DNA from: Sediminibacterium soli
GTDB lineage: Bacteria; Bacteroidota; Bacteroidia; Chitinophagales; Chitinophagaceae
Direction: 5' to 3'
Assembly (NCBI RefSeq): GCF_009939225.1
Contig: NZ_JAACJR010000006.1
Coordinates: 620,001-684,000 of the forward strand
Length of the DNA stretch: 64,000 bases
Part shown: piece by piece, positions 9,314-17,940 of the stretch
How the letters are laid out: every line of letters begins with the position of its first letter
Position numbering within the stretch: position 1 is the stretch's first letter
Position numbers and translations under genes: made by a program
The notes under the pieces: model-generated
What the model was told of the DNA's origin: nothing
Seen by the model: only the letters and a program-made list of their open reading frames with translations
Databases searched by the model: none

Positions 9314-9793
9314 CTACCCCCCGTGCTGCACCAGTGACCTGTTGACCACTTCGGGCAGGAACTGCGAGGCGTTACCGCCGTTGCGCAGTATATCGCGTAC
9401 GATGGTAGATGCCACCGATGTGTATTTGGGTTCTCCTGTCAGGAAAATGGTTTCGATGGTTTTATCGAGTGTGCGGTTGGCATCGGCGATCGTTTTTTCG
9501 TATTCAAAATCGCTGACATAGCGTATGCCGCGCAGGATAAACGTAGCGCCTATTTCCCTGCAGTAATTCACGGTTAACCCGTCGTATACCACGCTCTCCA
9601 CCTTCGGCTGGTTTTTATAGATCTCCTTGAACCATTCCATCCGCTGCTCCGCGCTGAACATGGGACTTTTAGCCGCGTTGATACCGATACCCACATAGAT
9701 TTTATCGAACAAGGGCAATGCACGGTCGATGATATCGATATGACCAAGGGTCACAGGATCAAAAGTTCCGGGAAATAAGCAGATGCGTTGCAT
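9314..9793 (-). CDS. coaD: Pantetheine-phosphate adenylyltransferase
   Basis: Transfers AMP from ATP to 4'-phosphopantetheine, making dephospho-CoA. 159 aa, normal length. The nucleotidyltransferase TxGH motif is visible (FPGTFDPVTLGHIDII, residues 7-22), and YTSVASTIVRDI near residue 128 matches the family ISSTxVR motif. The gene stands alone, with mirror repeats on both sides. Confidence 0.96.
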   Translation of the reverse strand: MQRICLFPGTFDPVTLGHIDIIDRALPLFDKIYVGIGINAAKSPMFSAEQRMEWFKEIYKNQPKVESVVYDGLTVNYCREIGATFILRGIRYVSDFEYEKTIADANRTLDKTIETIFLTGEPKYTSVASTIVRDILRNGGNASQFLPEVVNRSLVQHGG

Positions 9794-9819
9794 GATGTAT
9801 ACGATTTAAAGAATTCACG

Positions 9820-9947
9820 GATGATGGATTAGCGGATTGATTCAGACAGGAAGTAGCTTACAGGCGAATGGTTGCTTCCGAAAATCAATTGCCCCTACTC
9901 CCTAATCCGCAAATCCATAATCCGCTAATTAGCTAATTCGCTAATCC
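9820..9947. repeat. Intergenic mirror repeat, 'ggattagcggatt' type
   Basis: GGATTAGCGGATT at 9826-9838 is complementary to the aatccgctaat words at 9920-9930 and again, imperfectly, to cgctaatcc near 9938-9946. The centre is unique sequence. It separates two leftward genes, coaD and pyrB. Confidence 0.75.
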
Positions 9948-10874
9948 TCAGTTTTCCCTGTCAGCGAGCAGATACAGTACGGCCATCCGTACGGCCACCC
10001 CGTTCTCAACCTGGTTAAGGATGATGGAATACGGGCCGTCGGCAACATCGCTGTCCAACTCCACCCCCCGGTTGATCGGCCCCGGGTGCATGATCACGAT
10101 TTCCTTACTCAGGTCTTCCAGCAGCCTGCGTTTGATGCCGTAGGCAAGATTGTATTCACGCAGCGATGAGAACAGCGGCTGGTTCTGGCGTTCCAGCTGT
10201 ATCCTTAACACATTGGCCACATCGCACCATTCCAGGGCTTTTTTCAGGTTGTATTCCACCCTTACATCCAGCGCTTCACCGATGTATTTCGGGATCAGCG
10301 TGGGCGGACCGGCCACCAGTATCTCCGCTCCCATTTTTTTCAGCAGGTACATATTGCTCAAAGCCACCCGGCTGTGCATGATATCGCCGATAATGGCCAC
10401 TTTCAGTCCTTCCAGTCTGCCCAGTTTCTCTTTTATCGAAAATGCATCCAGCAATGCCTGTGTGGGGTGTTCGTTGATACCGTCACCGGCATTGACAATG
10501 GCAGCGGGAATATTCTTTGCCAGAAAATGCGGCGCGCCCGAAGCACTGTGACGCATCACTACCATATCCACTTTCATGCTCAGGATATTGTTCACCGTAT
10601 CCAGCAGCGTTTCGCCTTTTGCGGAAGAAGAGGTACTGGCCGCAAAATTCAGCACATCGGCGGATAAGCGGCGTTCCGCCAGCTCAAACGACATACGGGT
10701 ACGCGTCGAATTCTCGTAAAACAGGTTTACGATCGTAACATCGCGCAATGAGGGGACTTTCTTTACCGGTCTTTGTAAAACTTCCTTGAACTGCTCAGCG
10801 GTGGAGAGAATGAGCTGGATATCTTCCCTGTTCAGATCCTTGATACCAAGAAGATGTTTGGTAGATAGTTTCAT
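9948..10874 (-). CDS. pyrB: Aspartate carbamoyltransferase catalytic subunit
   Basis: Condenses carbamoyl phosphate and aspartate in pyrimidine synthesis. 308 aa, full length. Conserved STRTRMSFE carbamoyl-phosphate loop near residue 57, HPTQALLD near residue 137 and HPGPINRGVELDS near residue 262 are intact. pyrR lies upstream on the same strand; the 119-base gap contains an imperfect mirror repeat that could be part of a leader, but no PyrR binding loop was identified. Confidence 0.96.
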   Translation of the reverse strand: MKLSTKHLLGIKDLNREDIQLILSTAEQFKEVLQRPVKKVPSLRDVTIVNLFYENSTRTRMSFELAERRLSADVLNFAASTSSSAKGETLLDTVNNILSMKVDMVVMRHSASGAPHFLAKNIPAAIVNAGDGINEHPTQALLDAFSIKEKLGRLEGLKVAIIGDIMHSRVALSNMYLLKKMGAEILVAGPPTLIPKYIGEALDVRVEYNLKKALEWCDVANVLRIQLERQNQPLFSSLREYNLAYGIKRRLLEDLSKEIVIMHPGPINRGVELDSDVADGPYSIILNQVENGVAVRMAVLYLLADREN

Positions 10875-10918
10875 TAAAAATCAAAAGTAGGAAAAAAGTT
10901 TGGATATGGAGGGAGGGT

Positions 10919-10983
10919 TTGTGGTTTGTAGCCTGTGGTTTGGATTGAAGCCCGGTGAACGTCGAACCAACTACAGACCACAG
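10919..10983. repeat. Imperfect inverted repeat between pyrR and pyrB
   Basis: TTGTGGTTTGTAG (10919-10931) pairs with CTACAGACCACAG (10971-10983) with one wobble. The same 'ctgtggtttgtag' word appears at 21219-21232. It could terminate pyrR transcripts or act in a pyrB leader. Confidence 0.6.
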
Positions 10984-10993
10984 ATCACCAACC

Positions 10994-11515
10994 TCATATC
11001 AGCACCACCTCATCCACCTCGTCTTTTTCCTTCCAGCACACTTTTACTTTCTGGGAAACAAAGGTGTCGATGGTTTTGCCGGCATAATCGGGCTGTATCG
11101 GCAATTCACGGTTAAAGCGCCGGTCGATCAGCACGCAGAGCGATACCTTGGAGGGTCTTCCAAAATCCAGCAGTGCATCCAGCGCGGCGCGTATGGTGCG
11201 GCCGGTGTACAGCACGTCGTCGATCAGCACCACTTTCCTGTTTTCGATACTGAACGGGATATCGGTTGCATTGGCAATATGCAGGCTTTTGCGGACATCG
11301 TCGCGGTAAAACGTAATATCCAGCTTGCCGTATTGTATCAGTCCGGGGTTAACGATGTTCCTGAGTTCATGAACGATGCGGTCGCTGAGAAAAATGCCTC
11401 TGGGCTGCAGACCGATGATCACCGTATCCGAAAGCGATACATTGTTTTCCAGTATCTGGTGTGCCAGTCTTTTTACCGTAAGCGCCAATTGTTGTTCAGA
11501 AAGGATCGTCTTCAA
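10994..11515 (-). CDS. pyrR: Bifunctional pyr operon regulator / uracil phosphoribosyltransferase PyrR
   Basis: 173 aa. In characterised bacteria PyrR senses UMP, binds pyr mRNA leaders and has weak uracil phosphoribosyltransferase activity. The PRPP motif VVLIDDVLYTGRTIRAALDA is present near residue 94, and RGIFLSDRI near residue 49 is typical. Whether it regulates by RNA attenuation here is inference from family and from its position directly upstream of pyrB. Confidence 0.92.
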   Translation of the reverse strand: MKTILSEQQLALTVKRLAHQILENNVSLSDTVIIGLQPRGIFLSDRIVHELRNIVNPGLIQYGKLDITFYRDDVRKSLHIANATDIPFSIENRKVVLIDDVLYTGRTIRAALDALLDFGRPSKVSLCVLIDRRFNRELPIQPDYAGKTIDTFVSQKVKVCWKEKDEVDEVVLI

Positions 11516-11590
11516 GGCCGAATTTTTACTAAAAATAAATGCTTTCCGGCATACTGTAAATTATTCGGTGCGATGGATGTAATTTGCCCC

Positions 11591-12673
11591 ATGCTGCGCC
11601 TGCAATCCCTTGCACTTACCCAGTTCCGCAATTATGTACAGCGGTCGTTCACTTTTTCGGAGAGGGTGGTCGGTATTTACGGCAGCAACGGCACCGGCAA
11701 AACCAACCTGCTAGATGCGATCTACTACCTTTCTTTTTCGCGCAGCTATTTTTCCAGACCCGATAGCCAGAATGTTCACCATGGCATGGCCGGTATGCGG
11801 CTCGAAGGGAATTACCTGCTGAACGGTACGGCCCGGCAACTGGTATGCATACTGCGCGAGAACAACCGAAAGGAACTGCTGCTGAACGGGGAGGAATACA
11901 AAAAGTTCTCGGATCATATCGGCCGTTTTCCCTGTGTTATGATAGCCCCCGACGACCTGGTGCTGGTAACGGGCAGCAGCGAGGAGCGGCGGAAATTTCT
12001 CGATACCCTGCTCTCCCAGATCAACAGGTCGTACCTGCTTACCCTGATCGACTACAATAAACTGCTGCAGCAGCGCAACAGCCTGCTGAAACAGGCCGCG
12101 GAATATGGCCGGATGGATGAGGCGCTGCTGCAGGTGCTGAGCGACCAGCTGGTTGAAAAAGGCAATGCCGTATTCAGCGAACGGAAACAGTTTCTGAGCA
12201 GCTTTTTGCAGCTGGCAGGCAATATCTATACGCGGATTGCGGGCAGCGACGACGGCATATCCCTTGCCTACGAAAGCCCCCTGCTGCACGGCGATTTTGC
12301 GGCCCTGCTGCGGGAAAACCGTCACCGCGACAGCCAGCTGCAGCGAACCCATACGGGCGTACACCGCGACGACCTGGTATTTACAATGAACATGGTTCCG
12401 TTTAAATCCGAAGCCTCGCAGGGACAAAGAAAAAGCCTGTTGTTTGCGCTGAAACTGGCCGAATGGCAGGTAATACAGGAAGCCAAACAGTTCACCCCTA
12501 TCCTGCTGCTGGACGATGTGTTTGAAAAACTGGATGAGCAGCGTATGCTGCAGCTGCTGCGATGGGTCTGTGCCGAGAGCGATGGCCAGGTATTTATTTC
12601 CGACACCCATTTCGAGCGCCTGGATGCAAACCTCAGGCATACCGGCGTGCATTTTCAGCTTATCGGTTTGTAA
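11591..12673 (+). CDS. recF: DNA replication and repair protein RecF
   Basis: SMC-like ATPase that helps load RecA at gaps. 360 aa. N-terminal LQSLALTQFRNY, Walker A YGSNGTGKTNLLDA (about residues 30-43), signature SQGQRKSLLFALKLAEWQ near residue 277, and Walker B ILLLDDVFEKLDEQR near residue 305 are all present. The frame runs open far upstream through the divergent pyrR, but the RecF family begins at this ATG, which is preceded by a TAATTTG box 4 bases away. A DciA-like gene follows, as is common for recF. Confidence 0.95.
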   Translation: MLRLQSLALTQFRNYVQRSFTFSERVVGIYGSNGTGKTNLLDAIYYLSFSRSYFSRPDSQNVHHGMAGMRLEGNYLLNGTARQLVCILRENNRKELLLNGEEYKKFSDHIGRFPCVMIAPDDLVLVTGSSEERRKFLDTLLSQINRSYLLTLIDYNKLLQQRNSLLKQAAEYGRMDEALLQVLSDQLVEKGNAVFSERKQFLSSFLQLAGNIYTRIAGSDDGISLAYESPLLHGDFAALLRENRHRDSQLQRTHTGVHRDDLVFTMNMVPFKSEASQGQRKSLLFALKLAEWQVIQEAKQFTPILLLDDVFEKLDEQRMLQLLRWVCAESDGQVFISDTHFERLDANLRHTGVHFQLIGL

Positions 12674-12744
12674 GCCGGCTGCCGGGCCTGAAAAAAGCAT
12701 TCCGGTCAAATTCCTTTCCGTACCCATGCGTCCTGCCCAATTCT

Positions 12745-12752
12745 TATCTTTG
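12745..12752 (+). promoter_or_regulatory. -7 promoter box TATCTTTG of the DUF721 gene
   Basis: Exact TAnnTTTG box four bases before the ATG at 12757, so the transcript should begin at or beside the start codon. The -33 element is not clear. Confidence 0.6.
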
Positions 12753-12756
12753 CACC

Positions 12757-13038
12757 ATGTCTGAATCCCATATTGGCGATGCCATCAAAGGTTTTTTGCG
12801 CAAGAGCCCGCTGCGCAACGGAGTACGTGCGGTACAGATCGAAGATATCTGGGAAACACTGATGGGAAAAACGATCGCAAAGTATACCGATAAGATCCAG
12901 ATCATACAGGACAGGCTCTTTATTACCACAGCCGTGGGCCCGCTGAAAAACGAACTCCTTTACCAGAAAAAACAGATCATCGAAAGGGTGAACGAAGCTT
13001 TTGGTGAAAAAGTGGTCAGCGAGGTGATCATCCAGTAG
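12757..13038 (+). CDS. DUF721 (DciA-like) protein
   Basis: 93 aa. DUF721 includes DciA, the ancestral loader or partner of replicative helicase DnaB. The family pattern is visible: IGDAIKGFLRK, IEDIWETLMGKTIAKYT (W-x6-G-x3-A-x-Y/H), LFITTAVGPLKNELLYQK and a VxEVIIQ end. It directly follows recF, a conserved arrangement. The start at 12757 is fixed by the promoter box four bases upstream; the frame extends further back but overlaps that box. Confidence 0.85.
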   Translation: MSESHIGDAIKGFLRKSPLRNGVRAVQIEDIWETLMGKTIAKYTDKIQIIQDRLFITTAVGPLKNELLYQKKQIIERVNEAFGEKVVSEVIIQ

Positions 13039-13043
13039 GAATT

Positions 13044-13126
13044 ACCCTGTTACAGGGTTGTATTGTTGAATGGCTGAATTGTTTTTGCCATCTGCGACAA
13101 TGTAACCATTCAGCCATTCAACAATA
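13044..13126. repeat. Intergenic mirror repeat with 19-bp perfect arms
   Basis: Between convergent genes. Arms 13061-13079 and 13108-13126 are perfect 19-mers of 'attgttgaatggctgaat' type. A separate small hairpin ACCCTGT-T-ACAGGGT lies at 13044-13058. Confidence 0.85.
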
Positions 13127-13139
13127 TACCAATCTCCGT

Positions 13140-13484
13140 CTACACGGCAAAAGAAGTTCCGCAACCGCAGGTCTTGCTGGCATTCGGATTGCTGAAAGTA
13201 AAACCACGGCTGTTCAGTCCGCCCTGCCAGTCCACTTCCATGCCGTACAGGTATAACCCGTGGCTTTTGTTCATGACACAGGGAATGCCTTCTATCTCGA
13301 AGCGTTCGTCTTCATCGGTGGGCTGGTCAAATCCCAGCACATAGGTCATACCGCTGCAGCCGCCGCCCTTTACGCCGATGCGCAGGCGTTGCGATACATC
13401 AAATCCTTCTTCCCCCATCAGTCTGCGCAGTTCATTGATGGCGCCTTCGGTAAGGGTTACAGGAGCAGAGGTTGCGGTGGTCAT
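13140..13484 (-). CDS. Iron-sulfur cluster carrier, HesB/IscA family
   Basis: 114 aa A-type carrier that holds and delivers Fe-S clusters. The three conserved cysteines are present: one in GGGCSGMTYVLGF (near residue 45) and two in the C-terminal KTCGCGTSF (CxC). Start at 13484 leaves a short, poorly conserved N-terminus as is normal; longer in-frame starts add unconvincing residues. No suf or isc genes are adjacent, so its client pathway cannot be read from context. Confidence 0.9.
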   Translation of the reverse strand: MTTATSAPVTLTEGAINELRRLMGEEGFDVSQRLRIGVKGGGCSGMTYVLGFDQPTDEDERFEIEGIPCVMNKSHGLYLYGMEVDWQGGLNSRGFTFSNPNASKTCGCGTSFAV

Positions 13485-13595
13485 AGTCAATCTTTTTTGC
13501 GGGACGAAATTACACCGAAACCTGTTAAAGAAACTGGTAAAACTTACGAGAGAAGGAATTTCGTCGGCCTGTATTTTCAGAGCCCACATCCTGCT

Positions 13596-13603
13596 ATTTT
13601 TGC
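13596..13603 (+). promoter_or_regulatory. -7 promoter box TATTTTTG
   Basis: Exact TAnnTTTG match 13 bases before the proposed TTG start at 13617, supporting that start over longer in-frame extensions that overlap the divergent IscA-like gene. Confidence 0.55.
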
Positions 13604-13616
13604 CAAAACAGCGATT

Positions 13617-14120
13617 TTGGATTCAACTACCCTTTTAACGATCGTGATCGGCGTCGCCGTGGTTGGCGGACTGTATTATGTGCTGACCAATAAATCCGCC
13701 GGGAAAACCGAACCTGTATTACCCGCGGCGCCTAAATCAACTGCGTTGCAGTTGCAGGCCTATGAAAGGCTGGCCCTGCTGGCAGACCGTATGGCCATTC
13801 CCGGCCTGATCAGCCGTACGGCGGCCGAGGGACTGACCGCACGCGAGATGCAGTTTCTGCTGACGAAAAACCTCCGCGATGAATTCGATTACAATATTAC
13901 GCAGCAGATCTATGTGAGCGCCGAAGTATGGAATGCGGTAAAAAGCCTGAAAGAGAAAAATCTGCTGCTGATCAACCAGGTGGCGGCAACGCTTGCGCCA
14001 CAGGCCCAGGGAATGGATCTGAACCGCGCATTGCTCGATTTTCTTGTAACGGACAAACAGGCCAACCTGCCCGAACTGGTAAGCCAGGCCATCAGTTTTG
14101 AAGCCAAAAAATTACTCTGA
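13617..14120 (+). CDS. Membrane-anchored hypothetical protein
   Basis: 167 aa from a TTG start. One N-terminal transmembrane helix (about residues 4-22, LLTIVIGVAVVGGLYYVL), a short Pro/Ala linker, then a soluble helical domain (about 45-167) rich in Leu/Ala, with YERLALLADRM near 48 and a DEFDYNITQQIYVSAEVW segment near 90. It looks like a type I-orientation membrane protein with a cytoplasmic helical domain. I do not assign a function. It sits 33 bases upstream of the mutase gene and may be cotranscribed with it. Confidence 0.75.
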   Translation: MDSTTLLTIVIGVAVVGGLYYVLTNKSAGKTEPVLPAAPKSTALQLQAYERLALLADRMAIPGLISRTAAEGLTAREMQFLLTKNLRDEFDYNITQQIYVSAEVWNAVKSLKEKNLLLINQVAATLAPQAQGMDLNRALLDFLVTDKQANLPELVSQAISFEAKKLL

Positions 14121-14153
14121 CACCCGGTTCTTTTCAAAGCCCATACGATTGCC

Positions 14154-15713
14154 ATGACCGAAAAGAAAGTATACACCGACAGCGGTATCGAGGTAAAAAA
14201 AGTCTACTACCCGCATCCCGGGCCTGAAACTGCCGCGGAAGCGCCTGGCGTATACCCGTATACCAGGGGCATTCAGCCCGATATGTACCGCGGTAAACGC
14301 TGGACCATGCGCCAGTATGCCGGGTTTTCCACCGCGGAAGAAAGCAACAAACGCTATCATTACCTTCTCTCGCAGGGGGTGATGGGACTGAGCGTGGCGT
14401 TTGACCTGCCTACCCAGATCGGTTACGACAGCGATCATCCGCTGGCGGAAGGAGAAGTGGGTAAGGTTGGCGTGGCCATCGACAGTCTGGCCGATATGGA
14501 AATACTTTTCCAGGGCATCAGGCTGGAAGAAGTGAGTACCTCCATGACCATCAACGCAACGGGTTTTATCCTGCTTGCCCTTTACGTGGCGCTTGCCAAA
14601 AAACAGGGGGCCGACCTGGGCAAAATCAGCGGCACCATACAGAACGATATACTGAAAGAATATGCGGCCAGGGGCACTTATATCTATCCGCCCAAACCCT
14701 CCATGCGCATCATCACCGATATATTTGAATGGTGCAGCAGGGAATTACCAAAATGGAATACCATCTCCATTTCCGGTTACCATATCCGCGAAGCAGGCAG
14801 CACGGCGGTACAGGAAATTGCTTTTACCCTCAGCAATGGCAAAGCCTATGTTCAGGCGGCACTGGCAAAAGGAATGGATATCAACGTTTTTGGCAAACGG
14901 CTCTCTTTTTTCTTCAACGCGCATAACCACCTGTTTGAAGAAGTGGCCAAATTCCGCGCGGCGAGAAGGATGTGGGCGGGGATCATGAAAGAACTCGGCG
15001 CCACGGATGAAAAAGCGCTGATGCTCCGTTTTCACACGCAAACAGGCGGCGCCACACTTACCGCACAGCAGCCGCTGAACAATATCTGCCGGGTAACGGT
15101 TCAGACACTCTCGGCCGTACTGGGCGGAACACAGAGCCTGCACACCAACGGATACGACGAGGCACTGAGTCTGCCCACGGAAGAAGCCGCACGCATAGCC
15201 CTGCGCACACAGCAGATAGTGGCTTTTGAGAGCGGTGCCCCCGATACCGCAGACCCGCTGGGCGGCAGCTATTACGTAGAAGCGCTGACCGGCGAAGTGG
15301 AAGCAAAAGCCTGGCAGTTAATGGAAAAAATTGATGCCATGGGCGGCAGCGTAAACGCCATCGAGGCCGGTTTTATGCAGGACGAGATCGCCAGAAGTGC
15401 GTATGAATACCAGCGGCAGATCGAGAGCGGGGAAAAGATCATCGTGGGCGTGAACAGGTTTACGGTGGATACGGAGCAGCCGGTTCCGGGCTTTAAAATA
15501 GACGACCATATCCGCACCCTTCAATCTGAGAAACTCAGGAAACTGAAACAGCAGCGTAACCAGCAACAGGTTGCGCGATGTCTCGAAACCATCGGCCGCT
15601 GCGCCCGGGATGGAAGCAACCTGATGCCCGCAGTGATCCAAGCCGTGGAAAACCACTGCACCCTCGGCGAAATTGCCGATGTGTTACGCCGGGAGTTCGG
15701 CGAACATAAATAA
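14154..15713 (+). CDS. Methylmalonyl-CoA mutase-type catalytic subunit without B12 domain
   Basis: 519 aa covering only the TIM-barrel substrate domain of adenosylcobalamin-dependent acyl-CoA mutases. Intact motifs: [80 protein letters not shown] and [16 protein letters not shown]. The Tyr of SNKRY and the Arg of PSMRII align by eye with the residues that make methylmalonyl-CoA the substrate in the Propionibacterium enzyme. No DxHxxG cobalamin-binding domain follows, and none is encoded nearby, so a separate B12 subunit must exist elsewhere. Typical full-length enzymes are about 700 aa. Confidence 0.9.
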   Translation: MTEKKVYTDSGIEVKKVYYPHPGPETAAEAPGVYPYTRGIQPDMYRGKRWTMRQYAGFSTAEESNKRYHYLLSQGVMGLSVAFDLPTQIGYDSDHPLAEGEVGKVGVAIDSLADMEILFQGIRLEEVSTSMTINATGFILLALYVALAKKQGADLGKISGTIQNDILKEYAARGTYIYPPKPSMRIITDIFEWCSRELPKWNTISISGYHIREAGSTAVQEIAFTLSNGKAYVQAALAKGMDINVFGKRLSFFFNAHNHLFEEVAKFRAARRMWAGIMKELGATDEKALMLRFHTQTGGATLTAQQPLNNICRVTVQTLSAVLGGTQSLHTNGYDEALSLPTEEAARIALRTQQIVAFESGAPDTADPLGGSYYVEALTGEVEAKAWQLMEKIDAMGGSVNAIEAGFMQDEIARSAYEYQRQIESGEKIIVGVNRFTVDTEQPVPGFKIDDHIRTLQSEKLRKLKQQRNQQQVARCLETIGRCARDGSNLMPAVIQAVENHCTLGEIADVLRREFGEHK

Positions 15714-15736
15714 TCAGTAACCAGTACCAACAGTGA

Positions 15737-15771
15737 ACCGGCAGCAGCGAACATGGCTCACTGCTGCCGGT
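15737..15771. repeat. Inverted repeat between convergent genes
   Basis: ACCGGCAGCAG (15737-15747) pairs perfectly with 15761-15771 around a 13-base loop, between the mutase and YqaE genes. No U-tract on either strand; probably a bidirectional transcription end. Confidence 0.65.
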
Positions 15772-15789
15772 CATTCGTTGCTGATGTTG

Positions 15790-16233
15790 TTACGACAATA
15801 CCACGATCAGCGCATAAATCACACCGGGTATCCAGAACAGCAGCGTGAGCAGCAGGCTCAGCCAGAACTTTCCGTTGATACCGCCTTCATGGAGGGCTAC
15901 CGCTAACGGCGGAAGCAGGATAGCCAGGATGACCAGCAGCACGGTGTTGGTGGATGGCTCGGGTGCGGCAGCTTCCCTGGCGGCTTTTTTCTGGGCCTTG
16001 AATTCTTTCAGCACAGCTTTGGCCTGGGCAATACGGGCTTTACGGTCGGTGCGGCGCAGGCTTTTGAATTCGCGCATGGCATCCGTTACAGCTGCGTTGT
16101 CGAGCACCAGTTCTTTTTCTCCGGTTACCTTGGTTCCCGCAACGGTTTTGTCGGTGGGTTCGGAAACCACGGAAGAAGCGTTGAGACCGAAACAGGAGAT
16201 CAGTGCAAAAAATAAGAGGGTAAAATTTTTCAT
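15790..16233 (-). CDS. YqaE/Pmp3 family membrane protein
   Basis: 147 aa. Signal-like N-terminus, a charged middle (about residues 45-90, many Lys/Arg/Ala), then the Pmp3/YqaE module of two transmembrane helices at the C-terminus: VILAILLPPLAVALHEG and FWLSLLLTLLFWIPGVIYAL. The classical family is about 50 aa; the long N-terminal extension is common in Bacteroidota. Family members affect membrane potential and salt stress; the role here is unknown. Confidence 0.85.
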   Translation of the reverse strand: MKNFTLLFFALISCFGLNASSVVSEPTDKTVAGTKVTGEKELVLDNAAVTDAMREFKSLRRTDRKARIAQAKAVLKEFKAQKKAAREAAAPEPSTNTVLLVILAILLPPLAVALHEGGINGKFWLSLLLTLLFWIPGVIYALIVVLS

Positions 16234-16405
16234 CAGGCTGGTTTTTGGTAAATGAATTTTAACGGTTCCATTGTAAAGTTCGGGCGACCGACCGGCATCT
16301 GTTTACACGATTAGGAAAAAGTTTTGCATAATTCACACATGGGGCAAGACCGGCGACCGGGCAAAACCCCTGTATATTCCTTATCTTCCCCCGTCAACAC
16401 ACGTT

Positions 16406-17923
16406 ATGAAAAAGGCTTTTTTGTGTTACCTGCTTTTCTGTCTGCCGGGTATCGCCGCATTGGCACAGGGCGAACGTTTCGTGAAAGACAGCCTGGACGC
16501 TTTTGTGCAGCGCGGTATGAAGGATTGGGATATACCCGGACTGGCGATTGCCGTTGTAAAAGACGGGAAGATCGTGGTGATGAAAGGATACGGCGAGCGT
16601 AATACCAGCACCCATGAACCGGTGGATGAGAACACGCTGTTTTTGGTTGCCAGCAACACCAAACTGTTTACAGGCACCGCGCTTGCACAGCTGGAATACG
16701 ATGGCAGGCTGTCGCTTAACGACAGGATCACCAAATATTTTCCGGGTTTCAGGGTATACGACAGGAATACGACCGAACTGGTGACCATACGCGATATGCT
16801 CGGGCACCACCTCGGCACCGGCACTTTCCAGGGAGATTTCGTTTTCTGGAATACCCGGCTCAGCCGCAGCGAGATCATGGACAGGATGCAACTGCTCAAG
16901 CCCACAGGCAGGTTTCGTCAGAGTTATGGCTACTGCAACAGTTGTTTTCTTACCGCGGGCGAGGTGATTCCGAAAGTATCCGGCAAGCCCTGGGAGGTAT
17001 ATGTATACGACAGCCTGGTGGTTCCGGCAGGTATGACCAACACCCATACCCTTACCACCGGCATCGGCCAGCGTCCCAATGCCTCCCGCCCGTATACCAA
17101 TGCATTCGGCGGCACGCTGAAAGAACTGCCCTATGACCAGGTGGATAATTTAGGCCCGGCAGGCAGCATGGTAAGCTGTGTAAAAGACATGGCCAGGTGG
17201 CTGATGCTGCAGCTCGACAGCGGCCGGATAGATGGGCGGCGCGTACTGCCCTGGGCGGTGGTTCGCCAGACAAGGGACATGAACACCGCCATTTCAAGCA
17301 GGAAGAATGCGGTATACCCGATTCATTTCAACGGCTATGGTTTGGGCATTTTTATGAACGATTACAACGGAAGACAGGTATTCACCCATACCGGCGGCGC
17401 ATTCGGGTTTGTGACAAGCACCTGCTTTATCCCGGAAGAAAAACTCGGCATCGTGATCCTTACAAACAACGATAACCAGGAATTTTTCGAGCTGCTGCGT
17501 TACCAGTTGATGGACGCCTATCTTGGCATGCCTTATACCGACAGGAGCAGGCAGCAGCTCGGCAACCACCGCAAAGAAATGGACAGTTCGGTGAATGAGA
17601 TCAACGCATGGAAAGCAAGGGTAAAAGGCAACACACCCCCTCTCCCGCTCGCCGCATTCACCGGCAATTATGAAAATGAATTGTATGGCAGCATCACCGT
17701 TTCGAAGAAAGGCGACGGACTCAATATCAAATTCAACAGCCATCGCTCGCTCGAAGCGTCTTTGCAATACATGGACAACGGTGAATGGCTGATGCGCTAT
17801 AACCATATCGCATTCGGTATTTTCGCAACCAGGTTTATGCTCGCCAACGGTAAAGTGGAATCGGTCAGCATCAAGGCGAGCGATTTCGTGGAATACGCGC
17901 CCTATATTTTCACAAAAAAATAA
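16406..17923 (+). CDS. Exported serine hydrolase, beta-lactamase class C family
   Basis: 505 aa. Signal peptide (to about LAQG), then the class C/penicillin-binding fold: SxxK motif SNTK in LVASNTKLFTG near residue 76, a YCN motif (YxN) near residue 174, and FTHTGGAFGF (the HTG of the third motif) near residue 332. The last ~100 residues form a separate beta-rich domain, as in ampC-like esterases and peptidases of this family. Substrate (peptide, ester or D-amino acid) cannot be told. An 18-base gap separates it from the M20 gene, so they are likely cotranscribed. Confidence 0.9.
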   Translation: MKKAFLCYLLFCLPGIAALAQGERFVKDSLDAFVQRGMKDWDIPGLAIAVVKDGKIVVMKGYGERNTSTHEPVDENTLFLVASNTKLFTGTALAQLEYDGRLSLNDRITKYFPGFRVYDRNTTELVTIRDMLGHHLGTGTFQGDFVFWNTRLSRSEIMDRMQLLKPTGRFRQSYGYCNSCFLTAGEVIPKVSGKPWEVYVYDSLVVPAGMTNTHTLTTGIGQRPNASRPYTNAFGGTLKELPYDQVDNLGPAGSMVSCVKDMARWLMLQLDSGRIDGRRVLPWAVVRQTRDMNTAISSRKNAVYPIHFNGYGLGIFMNDYNGRQVFTHTGGAFGFVTSTCFIPEEKLGIVILTNNDNQEFFELLRYQLMDAYLGMPYTDRSRQQLGNHRKEMDSSVNEINAWKARVKGNTPPLPLAAFTGNYENELYGSITVSKKGDGLNIKFNSHRSLEASLQYMDNGEWLMRYNHIAFGIFATRFMLANGKVESVSIKASDFVEYAPYIFTKK

Positions 17924-17940
17924 ACACACAATACCTGTAT

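Noticed and set aside
14154-15790. Frameshift explaining the missing B12 domain of the mutase
   Set aside because: The bases after the stop (15714-15789) hold only an inverted repeat, and no cobalamin-domain motif appears in other frames.
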